From Bacteroidales bacterium M2 (lineage in GTDB: Bacteria > Bacteroidota > Bacteroidia > Bacteroidales > Muribaculaceae), in the NCBI GenBank assembly GCA_001689415.1, contig LUJM01000097.1:1-31348 (forward strand): a stretch of DNA of 31,348 nt. Reading direction: 5' to 3'. Below the pieces are notes generated by a model, which saw only the letters and a program-made list of their open reading frames with translations, searched no databases and was not told where the DNA came from. Of the stretch, positions 1-7,504 are shown in pieces. Numbering within the stretch: position 1 is the first letter of the stretch; every line of letters begins with the position of its first letter. Both the position numbers and the translations under genes were made by a program.

Positions 1-36
1 TGGCAATATATTTCACCACTAATGATGAATAATTGC

Positions 37-44
37 TAATTTTG
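37..44 (+). promoter_or_regulatory. -7 promoter element for the nth operon
   Basis: TAATTTTG matches the Bacteroidetes -7 consensus TAnnTTTG exactly. No good -33 TTTG lies 19-21 bases upstream, so only the -7 half is supported. Transcription would begin near base 51. That leaves only about 7 bases before the ATG at 58 but about 43 before the ATG at 94, which supports the downstream start for nth. Confidence 0.55.
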
Positions 45-93
45 CAGTGTAAAACAAATGAGTCCACTTGGCAAGAGTGGATTTTTGGTGAAT

Positions 94-804
94 ATGAAGG
101 AGAAAGAGCGCTATCAGATTGTATTGAACCGCTTTGAGGTCGAGATGCCGTCGCCTCAGACCGAGTTGCACTACGCCAACCCTTATCAGTTGTTGGTGGC
201 AGTAATACTTTCGGCGCAGTGTACTGATAAACGCGTGAATATCATCACACCTCCACTGTTCGCAGCTTTTCCTACCCCGGCCGACCTTGCCGCAGCTACG
301 CCCGAGCAGGTTTTCGAATTTATAAAGTCGTGCTCTTATCCCAACAACAAGACCAAGTCGCTTATAGGCATGGCCAAGCGGCTTGTAGACGAGTACGACG
401 GGAACGTGCCCGATGATATCGACAGCCTTCTCACCATCCCCGGCGTAGGTCGTAAGACGGCAAATGTGATACTGTCGGTTATCTACAACAAACCTACAAT
501 GGCTGTAGATACGCATGTATTCCGTGTGGCCGAGCGCATAGGCCTTACAACACGCAGCCGTACACCCCGGGCTACCGAAGAGAAACTTACCGAAAATATC
601 CCGGCCGATCAAATACCGCGAGCCCACCATTGGCTGATACTGCATGGGCGCTACGTATGCAAAGCGCGTAAGCCGATGTGCGGCGAGTGCTTCCTGGCCG
701 ATGTATGCCGTTATCGCGAGAAAGAAATCGCGCAGGAGGCCCGCATAGAGGCTAAAATCAAAGCCGATGCCCTTCGGCACGGCGTTAAAACGAGCGACAA
801 ATGA
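94..804 (+). CDS. nth: Endonuclease III (DNA glycosylase/AP lyase)
   Basis: Base-excision repair enzyme that removes oxidised pyrimidines and cleaves the abasic site by beta-elimination. From the start at 94 it is 236 residues, close to the family norm. The helix-hairpin-helix motif IPGVGRKTA carries the catalytic lysine K121, and AVDTHVFRV carries the catalytic aspartate D139 (E. coli K120 and D138). The C-terminus has the four-cysteine iron-sulphur loop C-x6-C-x2-C-x5-C. An in-frame ATG at 58 would add 12 residues, but it lies almost on the predicted transcription start, so 94 is preferred. It is the first gene of a run through rsmD and overlaps the next gene by 4 bases. Confidence 0.95.
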   Translation: MKEKERYQIVLNRFEVEMPSPQTELHYANPYQLLVAVILSAQCTDKRVNIITPPLFAAFPTPADLAAATPEQVFEFIKSCSYPNNKTKSLIGMAKRLVDEYDGNVPDDIDSLLTIPGVGRKTANVILSVIYNKPTMAVDTHVFRVAERIGLTTRSRTPRATEEKLTENIPADQIPRAHHWLILHGRYVCKARKPMCGECFLADVCRYREKEIAQEARIEAKIKADALRHGVKTSDK

Positions 805-1451
805 CAGAGGATAACTTATTTATATTCATCATCGAGGTCGTAGGTACGATTGCCTTTGCCATATCCGGCATACGCCTTGCGGCAGCAAAGAATTTCGACT
901 GGTTCGGAGCTTATGTTGTCGGTCTTGTTACGGCTATCGGCGGCGGTACCTTGCGCGATCTGTTGCTGGGTATACCTGTATTTTGGATGCAGTCGGGCAT
1001 GTACCTATCGGTAACATTCCTGTCGCTGGTGATTGTGATAATCTTCCGCCGCTTTTTAGTGGGTGGGATGCGCACGCTGTTTCTTTTCGACGCTATCGGC
1101 CTGGCGCTGTTTGTGGTGGTAGGCATCGAGAAGAGTTTCGGAGCAGGCTATCCGGCCTGGGTGGCTATAGTGATGGGCATTATAACCGGCTCGTTCGGCG
1201 GCGTGACCCGCGACATCCTTATCAACGAAGAACCGCTCTTTTTCCGCAAAGACATTTATGCCACCGCCTGCCTCGCCGGCGGTCTGGTATACTGGTTTGT
1301 AACATTTATACATACGGCTACCCCTATTGTGGCGCAGATTTCATGTGCTGTTACTGTAATAGGCCTGCGAATGGCCGCCGTTCACTATAACTGGTCGTTA
1401 CCGATACTCAAGGTCGACCCCAAGGATTTACCGCAAAATAACAAGCTATGA
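801..1451 (+). CDS. TRIC/UPF0126 (YadS-like) membrane channel family protein
   Basis: A 216-residue, very hydrophobic inner-membrane protein made of two related halves. Each half carries a glycine-rich kink followed by Arg-Asp: GGGTLRD at residues 47-53 and GGVTRD at 133-138. This is the signature of the UPF0126 domain, the prokaryotic relatives of trimeric intracellular cation channels. Family members form homotrimeric cation channels, but the physiological ion and role in this organism cannot be read from sequence. The start ATGA overlaps the nth stop, and its own stop overlaps the GtrA start in the same way, so translation is probably coupled. Shadow frames inside it are not genes. Confidence 0.88.
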   Translation: MTEDNLFIFIIEVVGTIAFAISGIRLAAAKNFDWFGAYVVGLVTAIGGGTLRDLLLGIPVFWMQSGMYLSVTFLSLVIVIIFRRFLVGGMRTLFLFDAIGLALFVVVGIEKSFGAGYPAWVAIVMGIITGSFGGVTRDILINEEPLFFRKDIYATACLAGGLVYWFVTFIHTATPIVAQISCAVTVIGLRMAAVHYNWSLPILKVDPKDLPQNNKL

Positions 1452-1909
1452 TCGAACACCGCCGAACCAGGCATTATCGCGAGATTGCCAGGCAACACGA
1501 AAAAATAACACAGTTTATAAAGTACTGCCTTGTGGGCGTGCTCAATACCCTTGTTACATTGGGTGTAATCTATATGTGCAAGTCGCTGCTGGACTGGAAC
1601 TTGTATGTAAGCAACGCTCTTGGCTATATCTGCGGTGTAACCAACTCGTTTCTATGCAACCGCCAGTGGGTATTTCACAGCCACGGCCACTATGGCCGTG
1701 AGGCACTGAAGTTTATCGGCGGCTTCCTGTTATGCTACGCATTGCAGTTCTGGGTTGTGTGGATGCTTACCGGTACCTACGGCGACTATAACTTCAGCAT
1801 CATGGGTATAGTGCTTTCGGGCTACGGCATCGCCACGCTTCTTGGAAATGTGGTATATACACTTGCCAACTTCGTATACAACCGAATGGTCACATTTTCG
1901 GCCCGATAA
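1448..1909 (+). CDS. GtrA-like family membrane protein
   Basis: A 153-residue integral membrane protein with four predicted hydrophobic helices after a basic N-terminus. The opening FIKYCLVGVLNTLVT and the internal NSFLCNRQWVF and YNRMVTF patterns are typical of the GtrA family. GtrA proteins are thought to move or present polyprenyl-linked sugars across the inner membrane for polysaccharide or teichoic-type modification; the substrate here is unknown. It is coupled to the upstream channel gene by a 4-base overlap and to DUF3822 by TAATG, sharing one base. No partner bactoprenol glucosyltransferase is adjacent, so its pathway cannot be assigned from context. Confidence 0.85.
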   Translation: MIEHRRTRHYREIARQHEKITQFIKYCLVGVLNTLVTLGVIYMCKSLLDWNLYVSNALGYICGVTNSFLCNRQWVFHSHGHYGREALKFIGGFLLCYALQFWVVWMLTGTYGDYNFSIMGIVLSGYGIATLLGNVVYTLANFVYNRMVTFSAR

Positions 1910-2733
1910 TGGAAACTCAGGTAATCGATAATCCGCGACTGTGGCGTCTTGTGCTGGGCGTGTGCCCCGGCGTACTTCATGCCGTGATGACATCTACGGT
2001 GGCTGATTCGTCGTTGATATACAAGCGATTGCCACTCGATGCCACCTTGCCGTTGCATAGGGCACTCGAGGAGGCTGTATATGCCAATCCCGACCTGTTG
2101 TCCGACTTCGGAAGTACCACCGTGCTTGTTGATACGGAGGCATATACCATTGTGCCCGAGGATATTGACCTGAGTGCCGACGAACTTGCCGAAATCACAC
2201 ATATCGGTCAAGACACCGACGCCGGTCTTGCAGCTTTTGCCGACACCCCGGCTTCGGGTGCGCGAGTAGTGTGGACCATGCATTCTGATGCGTCTAATTT
2301 CCTTGCACGCACTTTTCGCAATGCCCCGATGCTTCACTCTATGACGATGCTGCTCCGATACTTTGGCCGTCAAGACTGTATGAGCAACCGGGCCAAGGTG
2401 TTCGTACATCTGTCGGAAGGCACTCCCCGCCGAATCGACGTAGTGGCCTACGATGCCGTAGGCAGGCTGGTAATGGCGACATCGAAGCCATGGGAAGCCG
2501 ATACCGATGTGCTGTACTATACCCTTGCATCGGCACGACTTGCAGGATTCGATGCCGAATCCGATGAAATGCTGCTTTGCGGCGACGGGTCGTTGCGCCA
2601 CGCCGTCATCCCTCTGCTGTCGCGTTATGTGCGCCATGTGATGCCTCTGATTTTCCCCTCGGCGGCATTGCGGGCAGGCAAGGAGGCATTTAAGGCTCCG
2701 TTCCCACTTATAATATTACCACTATGCGAATAA
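1909..2733 (+). CDS. DUF3822 family protein
   Basis: A 274-residue soluble protein with no signal peptide or membrane helix. The overall pattern and its position directly before and overlapping rsmD (10 bases) match DUF3822, a Bacteroidetes-specific family usually found beside rsmD. The two-part layout, with an N-terminal half rich in acidic residues and a second half containing VFVHLSEG and LLCGDG, loosely resembles actin-fold or PilM-like proteins, but that is a weak impression and no function should be inferred. The conserved overlap with rsmD suggests the two products are co-produced, possibly in ribosome-related work. Confidence 0.75.
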   Translation: METQVIDNPRLWRLVLGVCPGVLHAVMTSTVADSSLIYKRLPLDATLPLHRALEEAVYANPDLLSDFGSTTVLVDTEAYTIVPEDIDLSADELAEITHIGQDTDAGLAAFADTPASGARVVWTMHSDASNFLARTFRNAPMLHSMTMLLRYFGRQDCMSNRAKVFVHLSEGTPRRIDVVAYDAVGRLVMATSKPWEADTDVLYYTLASARLAGFDAESDEMLLCGDGSLRHAVIPLLSRYVRHVMPLIFPSAALRAGKEAFKAPFPLIILPLCE

Positions 2734-3260
2734 TACGAGGCAAATATGGCCGTCGTCGTTTCGATGTGCCGACTAATATCAGCGCGAGGCCTACAACTGA
2801 TTTTGCGCGAGAGAATATATTTAATGTAATAGAGAACTATGTAGACCTCGAGGGCCTGCATGCGCTCGATCTCTTTGCCGGAACCGGAGCTGTAAGCTTT
2901 GAGTTCCTGTCGCGAGAATGTGCTACCGTGACCGCCGTGGAGAAAGCCGCCACTCAGCAGCGCTTTATCCAGAAAGTCGCCCGCGAGCTTGGCGATACAA
3001 ACCTGCAGCTCGTACGCGGCGATGCCCTCCGCTTCATAGCCTCGTCTCCGAGGGCATACGATGTTGTATGGGCCGACCCCCCATATGATATGCCCGGCTT
3101 CGGAGAAATACCCGGAGCGATATTATCGTCGGGCCTTGTCAAACCGGGCACTCTCGTGATAATAGAGCACAACAAGAGCCATGATTTTTCGTCGCTCCCC
3201 GGCTTCCGCGAGCACCGTGCCTACGGCTCGGTCAACTTCTCAATCTTCGTGGTTGAGTGA
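2724..3260 (+). CDS. rsmD: 16S rRNA (guanine(966)-N(2))-methyltransferase RsmD
   Basis: A 178-residue SAM-dependent methyltransferase that modifies G966 of 16S rRNA during 30S assembly. The N-terminal MRIIRGKYGRRRF and the RPTTDFARENIFN segment are diagnostic for RsmD. The SAM-binding motif LDLFAGTGAVSFE follows, and the catalytic DPPY tetrapeptide starts at D118 (ADPPYDMPGF). Length is normal. It overlaps DUF3822 by 10 bases and closes the nth run. Only 33 bases separate it from the regulator at 3294, and no terminator was seen in that gap. Confidence 0.95.
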   Translation: MRIIRGKYGRRRFDVPTNISARPTTDFARENIFNVIENYVDLEGLHALDLFAGTGAVSFEFLSRECATVTAVEKAATQQRFIQKVARELGDTNLQLVRGDALRFIASSPRAYDVVWADPPYDMPGFGEIPGAILSSGLVKPGTLVIIEHNKSHDFSSLPGFREHRAYGSVNFSIFVVE

Positions 3261-3293
3261 TACTTGCTTTGAGTCTTAGCCGAGATTGAGTCC

Positions 3294-5327
3294 ATGTATA
3301 AGTGGATCTACATATTCCTGATGCTTGTAGCATTGCTCATGCCTGCCGATATTTATGCAGGTCGAAAGATGCGTGTGCCGACTTGCGACCAAATCCCCCT
3401 CGTAGGGGTTAATGCAATGATGCAGGATAGCGAAGGATATGTGTGGTATGCCACTACTGAGGGCGGTATTTGTAGAGATAACGGCTATCAGGTTGATGTA
3501 TTCCGCAATGACCGCGATAATCCATTGAGACTGGGTCACAGTAACGGCGTGCTAAGCTTGTGCGAGACTTCCAACGGTGATATTTGTTTTGGCACACGCG
3601 AGAATATCTACTTACTCAGAAAAAGCGACTATTCTATAGTACCCTTTGATACAGCCGTCGTTTTTGGTAAAGTGAAGCTGATTCATACCACGTCAAATGG
3701 CGGATTGGTAGCCTATACCGGCAGTGGTATCTGTAGGTACGACAAATCATATCGGCGTATATCTGTAGAGCCGTCACCGGGTGACAGTGTGATAGATCAA
3801 GAAGCTGCCGCACTATACACATCTTTTGTCGATCGGCATGGCAATAAATGGGAATTGATTGACGAAGAACCATATATAAGCGTTTCCTCGGACTCTTTTA
3901 TAAACAGGTTAGACCAAGACGGTAAGAGCGGCAAAGTAGATCTGAGACGCTGCGTCGGACGAAACGGAACCTTATTCAAAAGTGACTACGACGGCATCGA
4001 GGTCGGTGGAAAATATATCTCCGGATTAAGCAATGTGAGGCAAATGGCAGCCGCCCCCGACGGAGGTATCTACTTTATAACTGCATTTTCGGCTTTGTCG
4101 TATATGTCGGAAAGCGGGCTTGTGACACCCCTTGTTGCCGGTACGGAAAGTAAGACTTTGTGTGTTACCCCCGACGGCGATGTGTGGCTTGGAGGTTGGC
4201 AAGGCCAAATATGGAAATATAATCGAGATGCAGGTACCTTGGATCTTGATGAAATTGCGAGTACGTATAATTCCGATCCTGTGAATGGTATAGTATCTGA
4301 TATGCTGGGCATATTGTGGATTCTTACCGACAAGAGAATAAAGAGCTATAATCCAGCTACAGGCCAATATCGTATCATTACAAACAATAATTACCTGGCG
4401 GAGGAAAGAAAATTCGGTACTATCAAGTTTGCAGACGACAGTGTTGTAGTTGATGGAAAGGATGCAATATTAAAAATCGGCCAAGGTATCAGGACTAAGA
4501 AAGAGCAGGTAGTGCTGTCGACTGTTGTTGTCGACGGCAAGAGCGAGTATGTGCGAATCGATAAGGATGAACTTGTACTGCCTGCAAACGCAGTTAATGT
4601 AGAGTTGGCTTTTACTACCTTCGATTACCTGAATGCACCTTATATCGAGATGTCGTACCGCATCAATGACGGCGAATGGGTCAATCTGCCTGTGGGGCAG
4701 AATATCGTACGCCTTACATCGCTGTCGAAAGGAGAGTACAAACTCGATGTCAAGGCTCGTAATTCCGAAAGTTGGGATGTGTCGGAGGGGTCGTTGACTA
4801 TTCACCGCCTGCCGGCCTGGTGGGAATCGTGGTGGGCTTATACGATATATGCTATCGTACTTATCGTGATTGTTGTGCTTGGCGATCGTTTCTGGCAGCG
4901 ATTCAAGGCAACGCAGAATAAACTTGCCGAACTGCAAAGCCGACTCGACAGTTGTCTGCTGAAGGATGATACTTCGCTCGAAAGCGTTGCCGAGAATATA
5001 ACAGACAACAACGCCGACAAGGATTTTATAGACCGGGTAATATCTCTGATTGAAGATAATATCGGCAACACAGATTTTGATATAGAATTTTTGTGTAGGG
5101 AAATGGCGATGAGCCGTTCGACCCTGTATCGGAAATTTCCGGAGATTACCGGTCAGAAACCTACCGAATTTATTCGCAGTATAAGGCTAAAGAAAGCCGC
5201 AATTATGATAAAGGAAAGCCGGTATAGTATTTCAGAAATTGCGAATATGTGCGGCTTTGCGTCGCCAAGCTATTTCAACCGGAGATTTAAGGAGATGTTT
5301 GGCGTCGCTCCGACTGATTATAGGTAA
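3294..5327 (+). CDS. Membrane-anchored AraC-family regulator with periplasmic propeller and Y_Y_Y domain (no kinase)
   Basis: A 677-residue one-chain transmembrane regulator. Residues 1-22 are a signal-like hydrophobic segment. Residues about 30-400 hold degenerate two-component-regulator propeller repeats (for example MMQDSEGYVWYATTEGGI). Residues about 415-505 match a Y_Y_Y immunoglobulin-like domain. A single membrane helix lies near 513-531, then a short coiled coil, and an AraC-type double helix-turn-helix fills about 577-677 (LCREMAMSRSTLYRKF, then ISEIANMCGFASPSYFNRRFKE). The usual Bacteroidetes hybrid two-component sensors place histidine kinase, ATPase and receiver domains between the membrane helix and the AraC domain; here these are absent rather than broken. 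Its likely target is the secreted glycosidase-like gene downstream. No susC/susD pair is nearby. Confidence 0.88.
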   Translation: MYKWIYIFLMLVALLMPADIYAGRKMRVPTCDQIPLVGVNAMMQDSEGYVWYATTEGGICRDNGYQVDVFRNDRDNPLRLGHSNGVLSLCETSNGDICFGTRENIYLLRKSDYSIVPFDTAVVFGKVKLIHTTSNGGLVAYTGSGICRYDKSYRRISVEPSPGDSVIDQEAAALYTSFVDRHGNKWELIDEEPYISVSSDSFINRLDQDGKSGKVDLRRCVGRNGTLFKSDYDGIEVGGKYISGLSNVRQMAAAPDGGIYFITAFSALSYMSESGLVTPLVAGTESKTLCVTPDGDVWLGGWQGQIWKYNRDAGTLDLDEIASTYNSDPVNGIVSDMLGILWILTDKRIKSYNPATGQYRIITNNNYLAEERKFGTIKFADDSVVVDGKDAILKIGQGIRTKKEQVVLSTVVVDGKSEYVRIDKDELVLPANAVNVELAFTTFDYLNAPYIEMSYRINDGEWVNLPVGQNIVRLTSLSKGEYKLDVKARNSESWDVSEGSLTIHRLPAWWESWWAYTIYAIVLIVIVVLGDRFWQRFKATQNKLAELQSRLDSCLLKDDTSLESVAENITDNNADKDFIDRVISLIEDNIGNTDFDIEFLCREMAMSRSTLYRKFPEITGQKPTEFIRSIRLKKAAIMIKESRYSISEIANMCGFASPSYFNRRFKEMFGVAPTDYR

Positions 5328-5363
5328 TTCCTTAGTACTCAATGGAAAATCTCAAAGATTGGG

Positions 5364-5397
5364 ACTATAGTTCAATCTAATCGGACAAAAGTTCAAG
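5364..5397 (+). promoter_or_regulatory. Candidate AraC-type operator: direct repeat at 21-bp spacing
   Basis: AC(T/A)A(T/A)AGTTCAA occurs at 5364-5375 and again at 5385-5396: identical at 10 of 12 positions and exactly 21 bp apart. That is two helical turns, the spacing typical of AraC-family half-sites. It lies in the 146-bp gap between the AraC regulator and the glycosidase-like gene, a little upstream of where the -33 contact would be. Binding by the neighbouring regulator is inference. Confidence 0.45.
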
Positions 5398-5438
5398 TAC
5401 TTGGGATTATACAGCAATACGCCGTGGTGGTTTGTGCC

Positions 5439-5446
5439 TAACTTTG
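5439..5446 (+). promoter_or_regulatory. -7 promoter element for the glycosidase-like gene
   Basis: TAACTTTG fits the Bacteroidetes -7 consensus. No TTTG is present 19-21 bases upstream, so the promoter looks weak alone, as expected if an activator bound at the direct repeat is needed. The predicted transcription start is about 20 bases before the ATG at 5474. Confidence 0.55.
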
Positions 5447-5473
5447 CAGTGTCACAATTCATAACAAATCACC

Positions 5474-7504
5474 ATGAGAATCCTACGAAAAACAGTCATG
5501 GGTTTAGCCCTGACTTCAGTACTCGGTGCAGCCGGTGGAAACGTGTCCGGCGCCGAATTCAAAGATCGCATATTGCCCATGGAGGGCACCTATAGTGATA
5601 AGCCTCTATGGGGCGATGAAGCCTTGCGTAACCGCTATGCCGACAATGGCGCGGAACCCGAAACTAACAGACAGGGCAAACCGGTTCATTATTTCTGGGG
5701 TGGTAATATATTAAAAGGAGACGACGGTCAATATCACCTCTATGTAGCCGGTTGGGATGGTACAAGGGCTTTTTCATACTGGTCTAATTCGGACGTGTAT
5801 CACCTTACATCAGACACAGCTCATGGTCCGTTCAAACTTACATCGGGCTTTAATGTAGGAGGCGGCCACAACCCGACAGTGTTCAAAGCCAAGGACGGCA
5901 CATATGTGCTCTACGTACTTATCGGCAACAAGGCGGCATATCGCTATACATCGAAGGCCCTCGGTGACGACTGGGGCTCAAGAGAGCTTATGCCTACAAA
6001 TCTGCGAGGACGTGCATTGTCGACCGGCAGCACCAATACCTACTCAAACTGGACTTTCCAAGAGCGTAGCGACGGATCGGTATATTGTATGGATCGAGGC
6101 GGAGCGTTGTGGGTAAGCGAAGACGGCTTGCAGACTTTCGAAAATATCAGCGATGTAAGCAGCTACCCCGGTGTATATCAGCGATATTACGAAGACCCTG
6201 TGGTGTGGCGCGATGAATTCCAATACCATATGATTGTGAATCATTGGAATGACAAAGTGGCATTCTACAGCCGTTCGAAAGACGGTTATCACTGGGTGGC
6301 TGAAAGCGGTACGGCCTACGACCCGACAGTGGCTCTGCATGCCGACGGTACAAGAGAACCTTGGGTTAAATTCGAACGCCCCCGCGTTGTACAGGATAAC
6401 TATGGCCGTGCAATCTATCTCAACATGGCTGTTATAGATGTTGAAAAGTCGGATGTTCTTGCCGATGATATACACTCATCTAAGAATATCGTCATGCCCC
6501 TCAACCCCGGTATGAGGATGGAAGTGCTCAACGAGGCAAAGATAAGCCCGTCGACATCAGAGATAAAAGTAAGAATCTTTGCCGAGCCAGGATTTAAGCC
6601 TGCTACAGATCTTGATATGGGTACACTGCGATTCGGCTCGCACGAAACTGTGAATCTCGGCGGCGGCGCTCACTGCATATCAAATACGGCAGAAGCCGAC
6701 GGTAGTGTGGTGCTTGTGTTCAATGGCAAAGACACCGGCCTTACCGACGATGAATTCGCTCCCAAACTTATAGGCCGCTATGCTGCAGGCTATACACCTG
6801 TATTCCCCAATTCCAAAGCCGGGGATATGTGCTATGGTTATGCCCGCCTGAAGTATATCGACTACGAACCGGCATATCTTTCTCCAGCCGACCCTGTGGT
6901 AGACAGCAATAATAAAGTATGCAGCATCGACGTGAAGAATTATGGGTTGAAGGCATCGGATAATGGTGTGGCGATACTTATTATGTCGGATAAAAATGAG
7001 ATTCTGTCCAAAGGTGTTGTGTCATCCTTGTCTCCTTACGCCCAGACTACACTCTCGTTGGAACCGGTGGCAGAAATTCCTGCTGATACAAAGAGCCTCA
7101 AGGTACAGATAACTCTTGGCGGCGATACCGATATTCATACTCTGCAGTTGACAGATATTATAGCAGTCCGCGACAAGTTGAGCCAGGCGATATCTGAAGC
7201 AAACGCCCTTCTTGGTAATTCTGCATATAATAAAGGTAAAGAGCAACTGAGCGAGGAGATTAAAAAGGTAGAGGCGGCTTTGTCGAGTTTCTATATTCCT
7301 TGTATTGAAGAATCTTACGAAGCATTGACCAAGGCTATCAACAATTTCAAGTTTGCAAACGCTTCTGCAAACAGGCCTATCGCTATCAATATTGAGAACG
7401 GTGATATGAACAGTCTCGACGGCTGGGATATCCTAAAGCCGGTGACGGTGGGGATTTTCATCTCAACACCAAGAATAATCATAACTATAATAAACTGGGT
7501 ATGA
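5474..7504 (+). CDS. Secreted glycoside-hydrolase-like protein, N-terminal fragment (frameshifted)
   Basis: This 676-residue frame begins with a signal peptide (MRILRKTVMGLALTSVLGAA). Residues about 40-360 look like a five-bladed beta-propeller glycosidase of the GH43/GH32-like fold: HYFWGGNILKGDDGQYHLY, a GGHNPTVF motif, YYEDPVVW, and FERPRVV. Conserved Asp and Glu residues are present but the substrate cannot be assigned. A linker region follows, then a FIVAR-like helical segment near 560-625 and the start of a carbohydrate-binding-type domain (ENGDMNSLDGWDI). After GWDILKP the frame turns into an unlikely tail and stops. The continuation lies one frame over, in the next entry. The two parts make one protein of about 1,148 residues in an unbroken allele. 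Confidence 0.75.
   Translation: MRILRKTVMGLALTSVLGAAGGNVSGAEFKDRILPMEGTYSDKPLWGDEALRNRYADNGAEPETNRQGKPVHYFWGGNILKGDDGQYHLYVAGWDGTRAFSYWSNSDVYHLTSDTAHGPFKLTSGFNVGGGHNPTVFKAKDGTYVLYVLIGNKAAYRYTSKALGDDWGSRELMPTNLRGRALSTGSTNTYSNWTFQERSDGSVYCMDRGGALWVSEDGLQTFENISDVSSYPGVYQRYYEDPVVWRDEFQYHMIVNHWNDKVAFYSRSKDGYHWVAESGTAYDPTVALHADGTREPWVKFERPRVVQDNYGRAIYLNMAVIDVEKSDVLADDIHSSKNIVMPLNPGMRMEVLNEAKISPSTSEIKVRIFAEPGFKPATDLDMGTLRFGSHETVNLGGGAHCISNTAEADGSVVLVFNGKDTGLTDDEFAPKLIGRYAAGYTPVFPNSKAGDMCYGYARLKYIDYEPAYLSPADPVVDSNNKVCSIDVKNYGLKASDNGVAILIMSDKNEILSKGVVSSLSPYAQTTLSLEPVAEIPADTKSLKVQITLGGDTDIHTLQLTDIIAVRDKLSQAISEANALLGNSAYNKGKEQLSEEIKKVEAALSSFYIPCIEESYEALTKAINNFKFANASANRPIAINIENGDMNSLDGWDILKPVTVGIFISTPRIIITIINWV
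7431..7441 (+). other. Apparent frameshift site (one base missing)
   Basis: Upstream coding is in the frame of 5474 and downstream coding is in the frame of 7501. Reading the second frame backwards gives GDGGDFHLNTKNNHNYNKLG directly before its ATG, good secreted-domain sequence that should belong to the protein. Restoring one C in the CC at 7439-7440 would give GWDILKPGDGGDFHLN, joining the parts cleanly. No convincing slippery heptamer for programmed slippage is present. It may be a true mutation or a sequencing error. Confidence 0.7.

Noticed and set aside
19..780. 253-codon minus-strand frame opposite nth
   Set aside because: nth is intact with all catalytic residues and the iron-sulphur loop; the antisense frame is a shadow.
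7425..7445. Programmed -1 ribosomal frameshift in the glycosidase-like gene
   Set aside because: No X-XXY-YYZ slippery heptamer in the correct phase and no clear stimulatory structure; a lost C explains the break more simply.
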